Numbered from the stretch's first letter, positions 25,308-34,888 are shown. The stretch: DNA of 54,036 bases from Chloroflexi bacterium 54-19 (GCA_001898225.1 MKTJ01000067.1:1-54036); one strand, 5' to 3'. Made by a program: numbers and translations. The notes: generated by a model not told the origin, from the letters alone.

Positions 25308-25895
25308 ATGACTAAACAACAAACGTCATTCGAAAATACCTATAGCTTTAAGGAAACCGTTAGGGGTGACTTGATTGCCTGGCTTAGAATTTGGCGCTCA
25401 GAATGGAACCCGGAACAGGAGATGCCATGGCCGTTTGTATTGGGTCTTATCTGGAATTCGATGGGATTAAGGGCCACCTTGCTCTACCGGCTAAGTTACT
25501 TTCTGCGCTCTAAGAAAGTTAAGGCCATACCCGGCATTTTAGCTCGTCTGAATATAACCTTGCACGGCCTGGATATTCCGAGTAGCGTCCAGATTGGGCC
25601 AGGGCTGTATATCCCGCACCCGGTAGGCAACGTGGTGATGGCGCGGCGTATCGGGGCCAACCTAAGTCTTATCGGGTCAAATACTATCGGCATGCGTAAT
25701 ACCCACGCTTTCCCGGTCCTGGGAGACAATGTCTTTATGGGCGCCGGGGCGCGAGTTTTAGGTGATATAGTTATCGGTGATAATGTTAATATAGGAGCCA
25801 ATGCGGTTGTCATTCAAGACCTGCCATCCAATTGCACCGCAGTAGGAGTACCTGCCAAAATACTGGAAACCTCACGAGTGGAAAAAGACAGGTAA
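25308..25895 (+). CDS. Serine-acetyltransferase-like hexapeptide acyltransferase
   Basis: This 195-residue CysE/SAT-like left-handed beta-helix protein has the helical N-terminal part (about 15-75), the LDIPSSVQIGPGLYIPHPVGNVV core (about 87-109), and rungs ending in GAGARVLGDIVIGDNVNIGANAVVIQDLP. The chain is shorter than true CysE and lies between a flippase and a GT2. It probably acetylates an EPS sugar rather than serine. ATG 25308; the following GT2 starts 11 bases after its stop. Confidence 0.85.
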   Translation: MTKQQTSFENTYSFKETVRGDLIAWLRIWRSEWNPEQEMPWPFVLGLIWNSMGLRATLLYRLSYFLRSKKVKAIPGILARLNITLHGLDIPSSVQIGPGLYIPHPVGNVVMARRIGANLSLIGSNTIGMRNTHAFPVLGDNVFMGAGARVLGDIVIGDNVNIGANAVVIQDLPSNCTAVGVPAKILETSRVEKDR

Positions 25896-25906
25896 ACTGA
25901 TTTCAA

Positions 25907-26935
25907 ATGGAAAGTAATTCGGCTATCAAAAATAAATATCTGGAAGAAAAACAGCAGCTTTTCGCTTTTAGCATCGTGATACCCAGCCACAACCGCAAAG
26001 AACAGTTAAGCCGGGCGCTGGGGTACGTTGCCGCCCTGAACTATCCCGCTGAGTTCCTGGAAGTGGTCGTCATGCTGGATGGCTGCACCGACGGCTCGGC
26101 CCAGATGTTAAAAGAACTGGCGGAGACCTTCCCTTTCAAACTCTCCTGGGTGGAGCAAAAACAGGGCGGTCCTTCCGCTGCCCGCAATGCCGGGGTGTTG
26201 AAAGCTGCCAACGAATATATTCTCTTCCTGGACGACGATGTAATGTGTACGTCCAACCTGGTCCAGGAGCATTACCAGTCCCACCTCGCCCACCCGGATA
26301 CGGTGGTAGTCGGGACCATGTCGAAGCCGGAAGATAGCCGGGGGCCGGTCTGGGTCCGCTGGGAAGAAGCTTTACTTGAAAGACAGTACCAGGATATTAT
26401 CCGGGGCAGGTATAAATTCACGGCCCGCCAGTTCTATACCGGCAACTGTTCGCTCAAAAGAGAATGGATTATCAAAGCCGGGATGTTCGACGAAACCTTC
26501 AAACGCTACGAAGACGTGGAGTTGGCCTACCGGCTGGCCCAGCTAAACCTAACATTTGAATTTAACCCGGCGGCTATCGGTTATCATTATCCTAAACGCT
26601 CATTTAAATCCTGGGTCAATATGCACTACCTGTATGGGCGTTACGCGGTCAAAATCGACCGGGATAAGGGCTCGCTGGATATGATAAATATTACGAAAAC
26701 TGAATTCCAGGACCGTAACAAAATAACCCAGCTTTTGGCCGGACTTCTGTTGAACCATAAAACCCTTCAGACGATTTTCGTCTATACCTTCATGCGCCTG
26801 GCCCAACTGGCCGGGGCATTAAAGCAGGACCGGGTGGCGAGCCAACTGCTCAGCAGCGTGGCGAACGTCCTCTACTGGCAGGGGTTCAACGACGAGTTAA
26901 ACTTGAATAGCAAGGCCACTCCTAATTTTCTCTAA
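25907..26935 (+). CDS. Family 2 glycosyltransferase
   Basis: This 342-residue GT-A glycosyltransferase has no catalytic-domain membrane helices. Motifs are FSIVIPSHNRKEQLSRAL (about 22-39), MLDGCTDGS, GGPSAARNAG, LFLDDDVMC (DXD metal site, about 106-114) and ED in RYEDVELAYRL. This architecture fits a soluble or peripheral enzyme that extends the lipid-linked repeat. Last gene of the rightward operon; hairpins follow in the next gap. Confidence 0.9.
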   Translation: MESNSAIKNKYLEEKQQLFAFSIVIPSHNRKEQLSRALGYVAALNYPAEFLEVVVMLDGCTDGSAQMLKELAETFPFKLSWVEQKQGGPSAARNAGVLKAANEYILFLDDDVMCTSNLVQEHYQSHLAHPDTVVVGTMSKPEDSRGPVWVRWEEALLERQYQDIIRGRYKFTARQFYTGNCSLKREWIIKAGMFDETFKRYEDVELAYRLAQLNLTFEFNPAAIGYHYPKRSFKSWVNMHYLYGRYAVKIDRDKGSLDMINITKTEFQDRNKITQLLAGLLLNHKTLQTIFVYTFMRLAQLAGALKQDRVASQLLSSVANVLYWQGFNDELNLNSKATPNFL

Positions 26936-27013
26936 CCGGGGAAGCCTTGCAATTCTGGCAAGGCCCCGGCATAATTATCCGGCAGGTATCTTAAAAAGAC
27001 GGTAGACGGTAAT

Positions 27014-27059
27014 CTCCCCCGGGGAGTAAAGGGCTGTGTAAAGGTGCTTTTTTACTCCC
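27014..27059 (+). terminator. Overlapping hairpins after the rightward EPS operon
   Basis: CTCCCCCGGGGAG (27014-27026) is a compact self-pairing sequence. Its right arm can instead pair over a longer loop as GGGAGTAAA (27022-27030) with TTTACTCCC (27051-27059), which follows a TTTTTT run. The two folds exclude each other. A terminator or processing site is likely, with weak evidence for efficiency. Confidence 0.45.
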
Positions 27060-27182
27060 AAAGAATGTGCCTCGAAGCGAAACTATCTTAACCTGGGTTA
27101 CTTCTTAGCTAATTCTACAAAAAATTATAAGTATTGCTTATGGTAAGTTGACGTAACTACAAATATTGCTCCATAATTAGGT

Positions 27183-29111
27183 ATGACCAACTTTTACGAC
27201 ATAAAAGCGACCGGCTCGGAGCAGCCTGAAGATAATTACAGGCCGTCTTTACCTGCGCGTTTTCAAATCAATGGCTGGTTGCGGTTGGACGAGAAACTCT
27301 GGGTTTATGATGTTTTTGACCAGATTGTGGACCAGCCCGCCCGGCTCTGGCTGGAAGAAATAAACCTGCAACCGGAAGCTTACCAGTCCCGCGCTATCTC
27401 GCTTCAGAAGTTGTCGCACGGCAACCTGCTACCCGTCTATAACCACTTTATGTGGGGAGAGAACGGCAAGAAATATTATGTCTGCGTGGCGAAAACGCCC
27501 GGCAAAGACTATGTGAATTGCCGGATGCTGATAGCCAGTTCGCCTGGCATCAACGTGGTAGGCCAGATCGCCCGGCAACTGTCCCTGGCCCTGCTGTATT
27601 GCCACTCCCAGCAGGTCTTGCACGGCAACCTACAGCCCTCGTTTATCTGGATTGGGCGGGATGGCACCGTCCGATTAGAACTCTTTGGGGCCTTACCAAA
27701 TCGCCGCCACGCCCTTAGAAATGAGGCCCAGGACAATTTCTCAAATTCTCTACTGAACGCGCCCTATGCCAGCCCCGAGCTGTTCGGTTCGAATGCTTCA
27801 TTTAATGCCCAGGCCGATGTATATGCGCTGGGGGTAATCATCTACGAACTGCTAACCGGATTCAACCCCTTCCTTGCCAGTTCGGAGATGGTCAGCGGCT
27901 TGCGTCACATGTACAAAGCCGTGCCGCCGCTGCACCAGGTTAACCCCGAAGTAGGCCCGGCCCTGGAGGCCGCCATTATGACGGCGCTCTACAAAAACCC
28001 GGAAGGGCGCTACCACAATGTGCTGGAACTATTGAGCCAGTTTGAAATCGGCCTTGCCACCACCCTTCAAACTGCCCACCAGCCCGTGCCGTTCCAGACC
28101 ATCGACCAACTGCTGGAAAATTACACGGCCCTGAACAACGAGGTGCAAACTTTCCTCAGGCAGACCACGCCTTCGCTGGCCGCCAGCAATATCATTGAGG
28201 AAGAAAAACACCCTTTCCAGGCCGGGGTAGAAATCGGCAAAAACGGAAATGGCAATGTCACCACACCTTATTCCTGGCCGCATCAAAATGGTCTGGCCGA
28301 GCTAGGTCCGGTCGCCGCCCCCATCAAGACCAACGGGACTGCCCCGACAACCAACGGCATCGCCCCAAAATCCAACGGCACTATCCCGTCGGCTAACGGT
28401 ATCGCTGCAACGACCAATGGCACCACCGCAAAGCCGGTCGTACCTTTAATTACGCCAGCCCCGGTCACTCCACCGGAAGCAACCGGCCCGGCACTTCAAA
28501 GCGTCCCGGCAGCCCAGGGCAATCCGGCAACCGGTCCCGCAAGCCCCGGCGTCCCGGTAACCAGGACCCCGTTCGAAAAACCGGCCCCGGTCACCAAACG
28601 CCAGCCCGCGAAATGGCCGAGCCTGATACCCTGGCTGCTGGTGTTGAACCTTTTCTTTATGGGTTATTTAGCCTGGCTGCTTCTCAACTCGGTCGATACC
28701 AGCGGCTCCGGTCTGCCCACCAGTTACCCCACTATCCCGGCCAGGGTCGTCTTTACACCGGTGCTGGGGGCAACGCCTACCGCGACACCGGAACCGACAA
28801 CCACCAGTTCGGCCATACCGACGCTGGCCCCGGTCATAATCACTACCGTACCGCCCCTGGCAACATCAACGGTGCTCACTGCCGTACCGCCCACGCCTGG
28901 GCCAACCGAAGCCGGTACCGTACCACCCACGCCCGCGCCGACGACTCCAGCCCCGGCCAGCAGCGGCCCAACGGTAACCGACCCGCGCGTGCTGACCGCT
29001 TTGGCACCAACAGCTACTTCAAGTATTGGGTCGAACGAACCGGTCGCGACCGTCCAACTGGCCGGGGACGATGTACCGGCAGCAACGCCAACGCCTGCTA
29101 ACCCAGGCTAG
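27183..29111 (+). CDS. Membrane-anchored Ser/Thr-kinase-like protein, predicted pseudokinase
   Basis: This 642-residue protein has a kinase fold at about 25-295, a Pro/Thr/Asn-rich linker, one membrane helix (about 480-502) and an extracellular Thr/Pro-rich tail. Fold landmarks remain (YASPELFG at 195-202, ADVYALGVIIYELLTG at 211-226). The catalytic residues are gone: no glycine loop or VAxK lysine, the HRDxKP loop reads HGNLQP (147-152), and the DFG motif reads LFG (167-169). It therefore should not phosphorylate. It could sense ATP or bind a partner. Known bacterial pseudokinases control flippases and cell-wall steps; a link to the Wzx gene 2 kb upstream is speculative. Confidence 0.85.
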   Translation: MTNFYDIKATGSEQPEDNYRPSLPARFQINGWLRLDEKLWVYDVFDQIVDQPARLWLEEINLQPEAYQSRAISLQKLSHGNLLPVYNHFMWGENGKKYYVCVAKTPGKDYVNCRMLIASSPGINVVGQIARQLSLALLYCHSQQVLHGNLQPSFIWIGRDGTVRLELFGALPNRRHALRNEAQDNFSNSLLNAPYASPELFGSNASFNAQADVYALGVIIYELLTGFNPFLASSEMVSGLRHMYKAVPPLHQVNPEVGPALEAAIMTALYKNPEGRYHNVLELLSQFEIGLATTLQTAHQPVPFQTIDQLLENYTALNNEVQTFLRQTTPSLAASNIIEEEKHPFQAGVEIGKNGNGNVTTPYSWPHQNGLAELGPVAAPIKTNGTAPTTNGIAPKSNGTIPSANGIAATTNGTTAKPVVPLITPAPVTPPEATGPALQSVPAAQGNPATGPASPGVPVTRTPFEKPAPVTKRQPAKWPSLIPWLLVLNLFFMGYLAWLLLNSVDTSGSGLPTSYPTIPARVVFTPVLGATPTATPEPTTTSSAIPTLAPVIITTVPPLATSTVLTAVPPTPGPTEAGTVPPTPAPTTPAPASSGPTVTDPRVLTALAPTATSSIGSNEPVATVQLAGDDVPAATPTPANPG

Positions 29112-29247
29112 AATTTTTATAATATATTCCTACTTTTAACCGGGGTTAATTTCTGTTTTAATAGGGCAATGAATTTTTAAGAGATGGAAACGACAACCGG
29201 CCAGACCGGGATAGATATGACCAGTATCTAAAGGAGCAGGATTTTTT

Positions 29248-29805
29248 ATGAATTACAACTATAACGACCTGTTGAACTTTCTCAACCTGCAGCAAAAGAA
29301 AATAAAAGATGTAATTACCGAGGCGCAACAGGCCCTGGAAGCGCTCGAATTCAACCGCCACCTGCTCGAACGTCACATGCAGATAACCCTGCGACTGCAC
29401 GAAATCAGCACTCGCCTGGAAATAATAAACAGCCGGATGGAAGAGATAAAAGACGACCAGCGCCTGTTCAACCTGGGGCTACAGGTCGGCCACCAGCCGC
29501 AAATAGCTCCCGCAACCAGGTCCAACGGCGAAAACCACGGGGCTGCCCCGGAGAAATTCCCGGCAGCCTTGAGCGACCAGCCCACCGTTTCACTAAAACA
29601 GGAGGAGAAAACGCCTCCTCCGGTCTTTTTAACCAGGCCCCAGCAAAATAACCCGGCCAACCAGTCCCAGATTATCCAGCTAGAGATTGTTGAACTGAGC
29701 AACCAGCAGGTCAGGTTAAAGAACCAGAAGAACCATTTTGAAATGGAACTCGGTGCTATCGAAAAACAACTGGCCGAACGCGGTATCGGCGCGGTCCAGG
29801 GGTAG
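29248..29805 (+). CDS. Coiled-coil protein of unknown function
   Basis: This 185-residue soluble protein has two predicted coiled coils (about 5-80 and 138-180) joined by a Pro/Gln/Asn-rich disordered linker (about 85-135). No family is recognised. ATG 29248 has a very good ribosome binding site (AAAGGAG). It lies 136 bases after the pseudokinase gene on the same strand and ends at a terminator, so the two may form an operon. A scaffold or partner for the kinase-like protein is possible. Confidence 0.75.
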   Translation: MNYNYNDLLNFLNLQQKKIKDVITEAQQALEALEFNRHLLERHMQITLRLHEISTRLEIINSRMEEIKDDQRLFNLGLQVGHQPQIAPATRSNGENHGAAPEKFPAALSDQPTVSLKQEEKTPPPVFLTRPQQNNPANQSQIIQLEIVELSNQQVRLKNQKNHFEMELGAIEKQLAERGIGAVQG

Positions 29806-29904
29806 ACCTTCTTAAAGGCGCGTTTCTAACCCCATTCAGCCGGCTAATAAAGCGCTTCTTTACATCTATTATTTCTTTTCTTAAAACTCCATCTCAATCA
29901 AATT

Positions 29905-29927
29905 GAGGCTGCACATAGCCTCTTTTT
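29905..29927 (+). terminator. Rho-independent terminator after the coiled-coil gene
   Basis: Stem GAGGCT / AGCCTC with a six-base loop is followed directly by TTTTT. It closes the pseudokinase/coiled-coil transcription unit about 100 bases after the stop codon. Confidence 0.7.
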
Positions 29928-30151
29928 ACAGCCGGTAAATAGTGGCCTGGGATGTTTCCCCTTTATCCATTTATCCTCCCTGTTCTCTTTGTTCTTTTAT
30001 TGGCTGCAATGCAATCTTCTAGCTCGTTTTGTCTTGTCTTGTTTAGGGATATGTACCCTCGGTTGGAAATGATATTTGGGTATACCATTTAGCGTGGCAC
30101 TATGCAACATAGTTTTTTACTTTTATTTATATCAACTTTTGCTATCAAAAA

Positions 30152-30206
30152 ATCATTGACATATCAACGATTTGGGCTAAAATATAATCATTGATATGTC
30201 AATGAT
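30152..30206 (+). promoter_or_regulatory. Promoter flanked by two MarR-type operator palindromes
   Basis: Two 20-bp inverted repeats, ATCATTGACATATCAACGAT (30152-30171) and ATCATTGATATGTCAATGAT (30187-30206), have the size and symmetry of MarR sites. The first covers TTGACA (30156-30161); TAAAAT at 30178-30183 is a -10 with 16-base spacing, and the second site covers the expected transcription start. The arrangement predicts autorepression by the MarR protein encoded at 30242. Confidence 0.75.
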
Positions 30207-30241
30207 TATGAATGAATGTGATAGAGAAGCCGTAAAATTAT

Positions 30242-30805
30242 ATGGGCGCAAATTTAGAAAAAGAGAAAATCAGCCCCAATCCGGCGACGGTCTGGAAACG
30301 CCTGACCATGACCCGGCGCTGGGCCGGAAACGCCGAAGTGCCGTTACCGATGCGACTGGGTCGCACCAGTCACCTGGTGGGGTCGGCCCTGGAACAGGCC
30401 CTGGGCTTCAACTATTCCCAGATGCGGATCCTTTTCGGCGCGATGGAGCCGGAAGGGGTTATCCAGGCCTCCCTCTCCAAACTCTACAAGGTAGACCCCG
30501 CCGCAATCACCCGGAGTTTGCAGACGATGGAGCGGGACGGCCTTATCCGGCGAGAACCCGACCCTAAAGATAATCGCTGCATCAGAATTTTTGTCACCGA
30601 AAAAGGTCAGGTCCTGGCCCAGACCCTGCCGGGTAAAATCGCAGAATTCGAAGAAACCCTGACCGAAGGTTTAGAGGATGAAGAAATAGCGAGCATGCAC
30701 AGGCTCTTGGTCCATTTAGAAGAACGTCTATTTGCAGTTAATGCGGGATTATTCAAAAAAGAGAAAGAAGGAAAACCAGATTCCAATGAGTCAAAACCCC
30801 AATAA
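30242..30805 (+). CDS. MarR-family transcriptional regulator
   Basis: This 187-residue winged-helix regulator has helices and wing at about 45-145: LSKLYKVDPAAITRSLQTMERDGLIRREPDPKDNRCIRIFVTEKG carries the recognition helix and the DPKDNR wing. MarR proteins dimerise and repress their own promoter until a small hydrophobic or phenolic ligand binds. It overlaps the efflux gene by 20 bases and has two matching palindromes in its promoter, so it very probably represses itself and the transporter. Confidence 0.9.
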   Translation: MGANLEKEKISPNPATVWKRLTMTRRWAGNAEVPLPMRLGRTSHLVGSALEQALGFNYSQMRILFGAMEPEGVIQASLSKLYKVDPAAITRSLQTMERDGLIRREPDPKDNRCIRIFVTEKGQVLAQTLPGKIAEFEETLTEGLEDEEIASMHRLLVHLEERLFAVNAGLFKKEKEGKPDSNESKPQ

Positions 30806-32429
30806 TAAAATGGCCGGGACCACTCAAACCGGCGAAAGGTCCGAAAATAAAGCCCTGATACTGGCGCTTTCGGGTATTATATTAAGTATTCTGCTCGCGG
30901 CCCTCGACCAGACCATTGTCGGTACGGCCATGCCAAGGATTGTCGAAGAACTGCAAGGTTTCTCGCTTTTCTCCTGGGTTACCACGGCTTACCTGTTGAC
31001 TTCCACTGCCACTATCCCGATTGCCGGTAAGTTAGGGGATATGTTTGGCCGGAAATGGCTGATGCTGGCGGCGGTTGTTATCTTTTTGCTCGGTTCTATC
31101 CTGAGCGGCGCGGCCCCATCCATGTTCTGGCTGGTCATCTTTCGCGGCTTGCAGGGTATCGGTAGCGGCGCGCTAATGTCGAACGCTTTCGCCGTTATCG
31201 GTGACCTCTTTCCCAGTTCGGCCAAACGGGCCAAGTGGCAGGGTTTTATCGCCGCTGCTTTCGGGATGGCCTCGGTCTTTGGCCCTTCCCTGGGCGGTTT
31301 CATTACCGACAATTTGAACTGGCGCTGGGTCTTCTATGTCAATATGCCGGTGGGCCTGGTGGCCTTGCTGGCCCTCATTTTTACCCTGCCTAACAAGCCG
31401 GGGGTCGGCCGGCGCAAGATAGACTGGTTCGGTTCGGCGGCGATTATCGGTGCGGTTGTCTCCCTGCTATTAGCCCTGACCTGGGGCGGCCAGAAAGAAC
31501 CGAACGGCTACCCATGGCTGAGCCCGCAGATTATCGGTCTTTTCGCGGGTGCCATCGTTTTGACTGGTCTGTTCCTCTTTATCGAGCGGCGGGCCGCCGA
31601 ACCGATTTTGCCCTTGCACCTCTTTAAGATCCCGGCCATTCGCTCGGTCGGCATTATCAGCCTGACTATCGGCGCGGTCCTCCTGGGTACCAGTCTCTAC
31701 ATTCCGCTCTTTGTGCAGGTAGTGCTGGGCCAATCGGCTTCCGGTTCCGGCGCGATTATGACGCCGCTTTCGCTGGCGGTAGTTTTCGCCAACATCCTGA
31801 CCGGGCAGTTTATTGGGCGGGTCGGTATCCTGAGAGTGCCTTTCTTTACCGGCGCCACGGTTTTAATGATTGGGGTAGGTCTGCTGTTAACGCTGAACGC
31901 CAGTTCGCCCCTGTGGGAAGTGGTAGTCTTCATGATTGTGGTCGGGGCCGGGATGGGTATGATTATGCCGACCATGACCATCGCGGTCCAGGAGTCGGTC
32001 GAGCGCAAAGACCTGGGCGTCGGCACTTCGACCGTACAGTTCTTCCGCTCCATCGGTAGCACTGTCGGGGTAGCCCTGGTCGGTACTTCGGTTATCAACT
32101 CGTACAGCTCCAACCTCAACGGGGTGGCGGCGGTTAAAGCCTTACCGGCCCAGTTGCAGGAGGTCTTGCAGGAGCCCCAAAACCTGATTAACGCCAAGGT
32201 CGCCTCGGCCCTGCCCGCCCAGATTGTCGAGGCCGTCCGGGTAGCCCTGGCCGATGCCATTCACAGCGGCTTTTTCATCACCATCCTGATCGGGGTAGCC
32301 CTGGTAATTGGGGTGCTCTTAATGCCGAGTATCATTGTTAAGAGCAGCCGCCGGGCGAAAGCCAACGCCACGCCAAACCCGGAAAATCCGAGTACCGCCA
32401 TGGCCGAGAAAAGCCTGGTCGAGTTCTAA
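30786..32429 (+). CDS. DHA2-family MFS drug efflux transporter (EmrB/QacA type)
   Basis: This 547-residue, 14-helix major facilitator is predicted to export toxic compounds by proton antiport. The DHA2 signature LDQTIVGTAMPRI is in the first helix. GKLGDMFGRKW is the loop 2-3 motif A, and the helix-5 antiporter motif reads GLQGIGSGALMSNAFAVIGDLFP with the following FGPSLGGFITD. I chose ATG 30786; ATG 30732 would lie deep inside marR and ATG 30810 is also possible. Its ligand range cannot be read; control by the upstream MarR is expected. Confidence 0.92.
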   Translation: MSQNPNNKMAGTTQTGERSENKALILALSGIILSILLAALDQTIVGTAMPRIVEELQGFSLFSWVTTAYLLTSTATIPIAGKLGDMFGRKWLMLAAVVIFLLGSILSGAAPSMFWLVIFRGLQGIGSGALMSNAFAVIGDLFPSSAKRAKWQGFIAAAFGMASVFGPSLGGFITDNLNWRWVFYVNMPVGLVALLALIFTLPNKPGVGRRKIDWFGSAAIIGAVVSLLLALTWGGQKEPNGYPWLSPQIIGLFAGAIVLTGLFLFIERRAAEPILPLHLFKIPAIRSVGIISLTIGAVLLGTSLYIPLFVQVVLGQSASGSGAIMTPLSLAVVFANILTGQFIGRVGILRVPFFTGATVLMIGVGLLLTLNASSPLWEVVVFMIVVGAGMGMIMPTMTIAVQESVERKDLGVGTSTVQFFRSIGSTVGVALVGTSVINSYSSNLNGVAAVKALPAQLQEVLQEPQNLINAKVASALPAQIVEAVRVALADAIHSGFFITILIGVALVIGVLLMPSIIVKSSRRAKANATPNPENPSTAMAEKSLVEF

Positions 32430-32476
32430 ACACGCGGCCAGGTTTTACAGGCTGAAACTTAAAACCTGGCTCTATC

Positions 32477-32514
32477 AAAAAAGCAGCGACCTTTGAGGGG
32501 TAGCTGCTTTTTTT
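32477..32514. terminator. Bidirectional terminator
   Basis: A perfect 11-bp stem (AAAAAAGCAGC / GCTGCTTTTTT) with T runs on both strands lies between the convergent efflux gene and GT2 gene. It should stop transcription from both sides. Confidence 0.85.
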
Positions 32515-32591
32515 GTGGCGTCTTTTGTCTTTTTAGGGGCATAGGATAGGAAAATCCATAAGCCTGGTGAAGACTAACCGGGGTAACTCAG

Positions 32592-33587
32592 TCAGCAGTT
32601 GATTTGCGAAACCGGGTGCTGCCGCTTTGAGACCTTAAATTTACGGGTCGGGCGGTCCACCCTGGCAAAGACACCGACCACAAATCCGACCCAGAAAGAC
32701 CAGATAGGAGTGACACCGCGTACCCGCCGCTTAAACAGCAAGTGCTTAAAAAAAGGTTTGACGGCCTGACCAAACCACATCTGGCCGAGCATATAGGGCA
32801 TGAGGGCCAAATCGCCGCATTTGAGAAACTTGGCAAAGCTCGTACCAAAACCAAACCAGTCCCGGTAAGCAAGCTTTTTTAGCTCGGCATTTTTTCTATA
32901 ACCGAAATGCTCTACCGAAAAGTCGGGCGCATGATAGATATAATACTCTCTTAACAGCAAACGAATGGCAAAATCGCGGTCTTCCAGCGACCCCAGGGGC
33001 GCGCCCGGTCCCAGCATTTCGTCAAAACCTTCGGCGGCGAGCCAGGCGCTCCGCTTGAGACCAAGACAGGCCCCGATACCCAGACCGGCTATCAACCGGT
33101 CGGAAACCCCCTTTAACAGGGTTGGAGTAGGCGTGGCACCTTCAAAGACCGGGATATAGCCGGTATCCGGGTCGTAAGCGGTGGGAAGCACATTCCCGAA
33201 GACCAGGCCAATTTTCTCATCCTGCTTAAAAGCCTGGACCATCTCATCTAACCAGCCCGGCGGCGTGATACAATCGTCGTCAGTTACAGCGATGAGTTCT
33301 GTTTTAGCCAGGGCGATAGCGGCATTGTGGCCCGCCCCCAGTCCCCTGGTCGAGCTATAGACATAGCAAAATTTCCCGGTAGCATCAAACTTTGCCAGCG
33401 CGTCCTGGGGTAGTTTCTCATCGCTCTGGTCCAATACTATCAGGCAGAAATCAGGGTAATTGAGGGTAAAAATACTCTCAAGGGTCCTGAGCAGGCTCTC
33501 GGCCCGGTTGCGGGTCGAGATGATTACGGTTACCGGGGGGTTATTAGATAAGTTCCTAGCATTATTCATCAAAACTAAATCCACCAT
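32592..33587 (-). CDS. Family 2 glycosyltransferase
   Basis: This GT-A glycosyltransferase has VTVIISTRNRAESLLRTLESI near the N-terminus, VLDQSDE, GLGAGHNAAI, VTDDDCI (DXD) and LEDRDFAIRLL. It resembles the GT2 encoded at 34946, including the C-terminal GYRKN...F and RRVRGVTPIWSF region, so the two are probably paralogues with related acceptors. I used ATG 33587; a TTG at 33620 and an ATG at 33569 are alternatives. The genes flank a divergent third GT2, forming a glycosyltransferase island away from the main EPS operons. Confidence 0.87.
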   Translation of the reverse strand: MVDLVLMNNARNLSNNPPVTVIISTRNRAESLLRTLESIFTLNYPDFCLIVLDQSDEKLPQDALAKFDATGKFCYVYSSTRGLGAGHNAAIALAKTELIAVTDDDCITPPGWLDEMVQAFKQDEKIGLVFGNVLPTAYDPDTGYIPVFEGATPTPTLLKGVSDRLIAGLGIGACLGLKRSAWLAAEGFDEMLGPGAPLGSLEDRDFAIRLLLREYYIYHAPDFSVEHFGYRKNAELKKLAYRDWFGFGTSFAKFLKCGDLALMPYMLGQMWFGQAVKPFFKHLLFKRRVRGVTPIWSFWVGFVVGVFARVDRPTRKFKVSKRQHPVSQINC

Positions 33588-33847
33588 GGTCCAATGGTAA
33601 TGTTTCCTTAAACACAACAACCGATATACAGGCGCTTCATACCCGGAAAGCAGATTTTTGCTCTAAACCTGTCGCAAACAACTTAAACTGATTAAAACTT
33701 ATAAATAACTTATCTGTTATAATCCATGTAAGGCTTTTAAGTATAGTATCAAATTACTGGCATTGCGGATATATCCATAGGTACTAAACTTTCCTTCTTT
33801 ATATTAAAATACCAGATGCTGAAGCACAAATCGGAAAGTGTGGGAAT

Positions 33848-34888
33848 TTGGTAAACGATAATGGCCTGACAAGCTTGTCCTGCAAAGAAATAACTGCCTC
33901 TATCATTATTTGCACCCTGGACCGTCCCCAGGAACTGGAAACCTGTCTGGAAACATTAAAAAATCATGAAACTGCCGTTTCCTATGAGATAATCGTCGTT
34001 GATAATAATCCCGGCTCAAACCAAACCGCCCCGGTAGCCCGGAAATTTGGGGTGCGCTATATAACCGAAACCCGGCGGGGTTCAAGTTATGCCCGCAACG
34101 CCGGTATTAAGGTTAGCCGGGGCCAATTGATAGCCTGCCTGGATGACGATGTCACGGTCGGGCCGGGCTGGCTCGACAATCTGCTGAAACCCTTTGCCAA
34201 TCCTGTTGTAGCCTGCGTAACGGGGTTGGTGTTACCGGCCAATCTGGAAACGGAGAGCGCCCGGCTGTTTGAAGAATATGGCGGCCTGGGGCGAGGCCTG
34301 GAAGGCAAACGGTTTGATAAAAACATTTTCAATAAAAAGCTGGGCATTATACCAACCTGGGAAATCGGAGCTACGGCCAGCGCGGCTTTTAGGGCCAGCA
34401 TTTTCCAAAACCCTGGCATTGGTCCCTTTAACGAGGCGCTGGGGGCAGGGGTCGCAACCGGCTGTAGCGAGGATACCTACCTCTTTTATAAAATCCTGAA
34501 GGCCGGGTATACCTGCGTCTACGAGCCCCAAGCGGTGGTTTATCACCGGCACCGCCAGAATTTAGAGGAGTTGAAACGGCAGATTTTCAACTACAGCAAG
34601 GGACACATAGCCTATCATCTTTTGACGTTGCTAAACGACCGGGATTGGCGGGTGCTGCCCTATCTTTTCTTCTCCCTGCCCCGGAAAATGCTAATTCGGT
34701 TCAACCAGACTCGTCACAAAGAGTCGAGCTATCCTTATAAGCTTCTTTTATTGGAATGCCGGGGTTTTCTTAACGGACCGCTGGCCCTGTACCGGGCCTG
34801 GCGAAATGTAAAAAAACTCGGCCAGACGACCGCACGAGAAATAGCGCAAGCAAAAGTAACTTTACCCCCCGCTAAAACCAGGGTTTAA
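33848..34888 (+). CDS. Family 2 glycosyltransferase
   Basis: This 346-residue GT-A enzyme has ASIIICTLDRPQELETCL (about 17-34), VVDNNPGSN, RRGSSYARNAGI, ACLDDDVTV (DXD) and the acidic SEDTYLFYKIL (ED catalytic base region). The C-terminal part is basic and aromatic, as in membrane-associated GT2 enzymes. TTG start with GGAAAG upstream. Divergent from the GT2 at 32592, with a 260-base AT-rich promoter region between them. Confidence 0.87.
   Translation: MVNDNGLTSLSCKEITASIIICTLDRPQELETCLETLKNHETAVSYEIIVVDNNPGSNQTAPVARKFGVRYITETRRGSSYARNAGIKVSRGQLIACLDDDVTVGPGWLDNLLKPFANPVVACVTGLVLPANLETESARLFEEYGGLGRGLEGKRFDKNIFNKKLGIIPTWEIGATASAAFRASIFQNPGIGPFNEALGAGVATGCSEDTYLFYKILKAGYTCVYEPQAVVYHRHRQNLEELKRQIFNYSKGHIAYHLLTLLNDRDWRVLPYLFFSLPRKMLIRFNQTRHKESSYPYKLLLLECRGFLNGPLALYRAWRNVKKLGQTTAREIAQAKVTLPPAKTRV

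Larger units (their letters stand above)
29806..30241. other. Intergenic region with terminator and MarR operators
   Basis: This gap contains the terminator at 29905-29927. The promoter and two operator palindromes of the marR-efflux operon lie at 30152-30206. The middle part is AT-rich and shows no gene. Confidence 0.5.
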
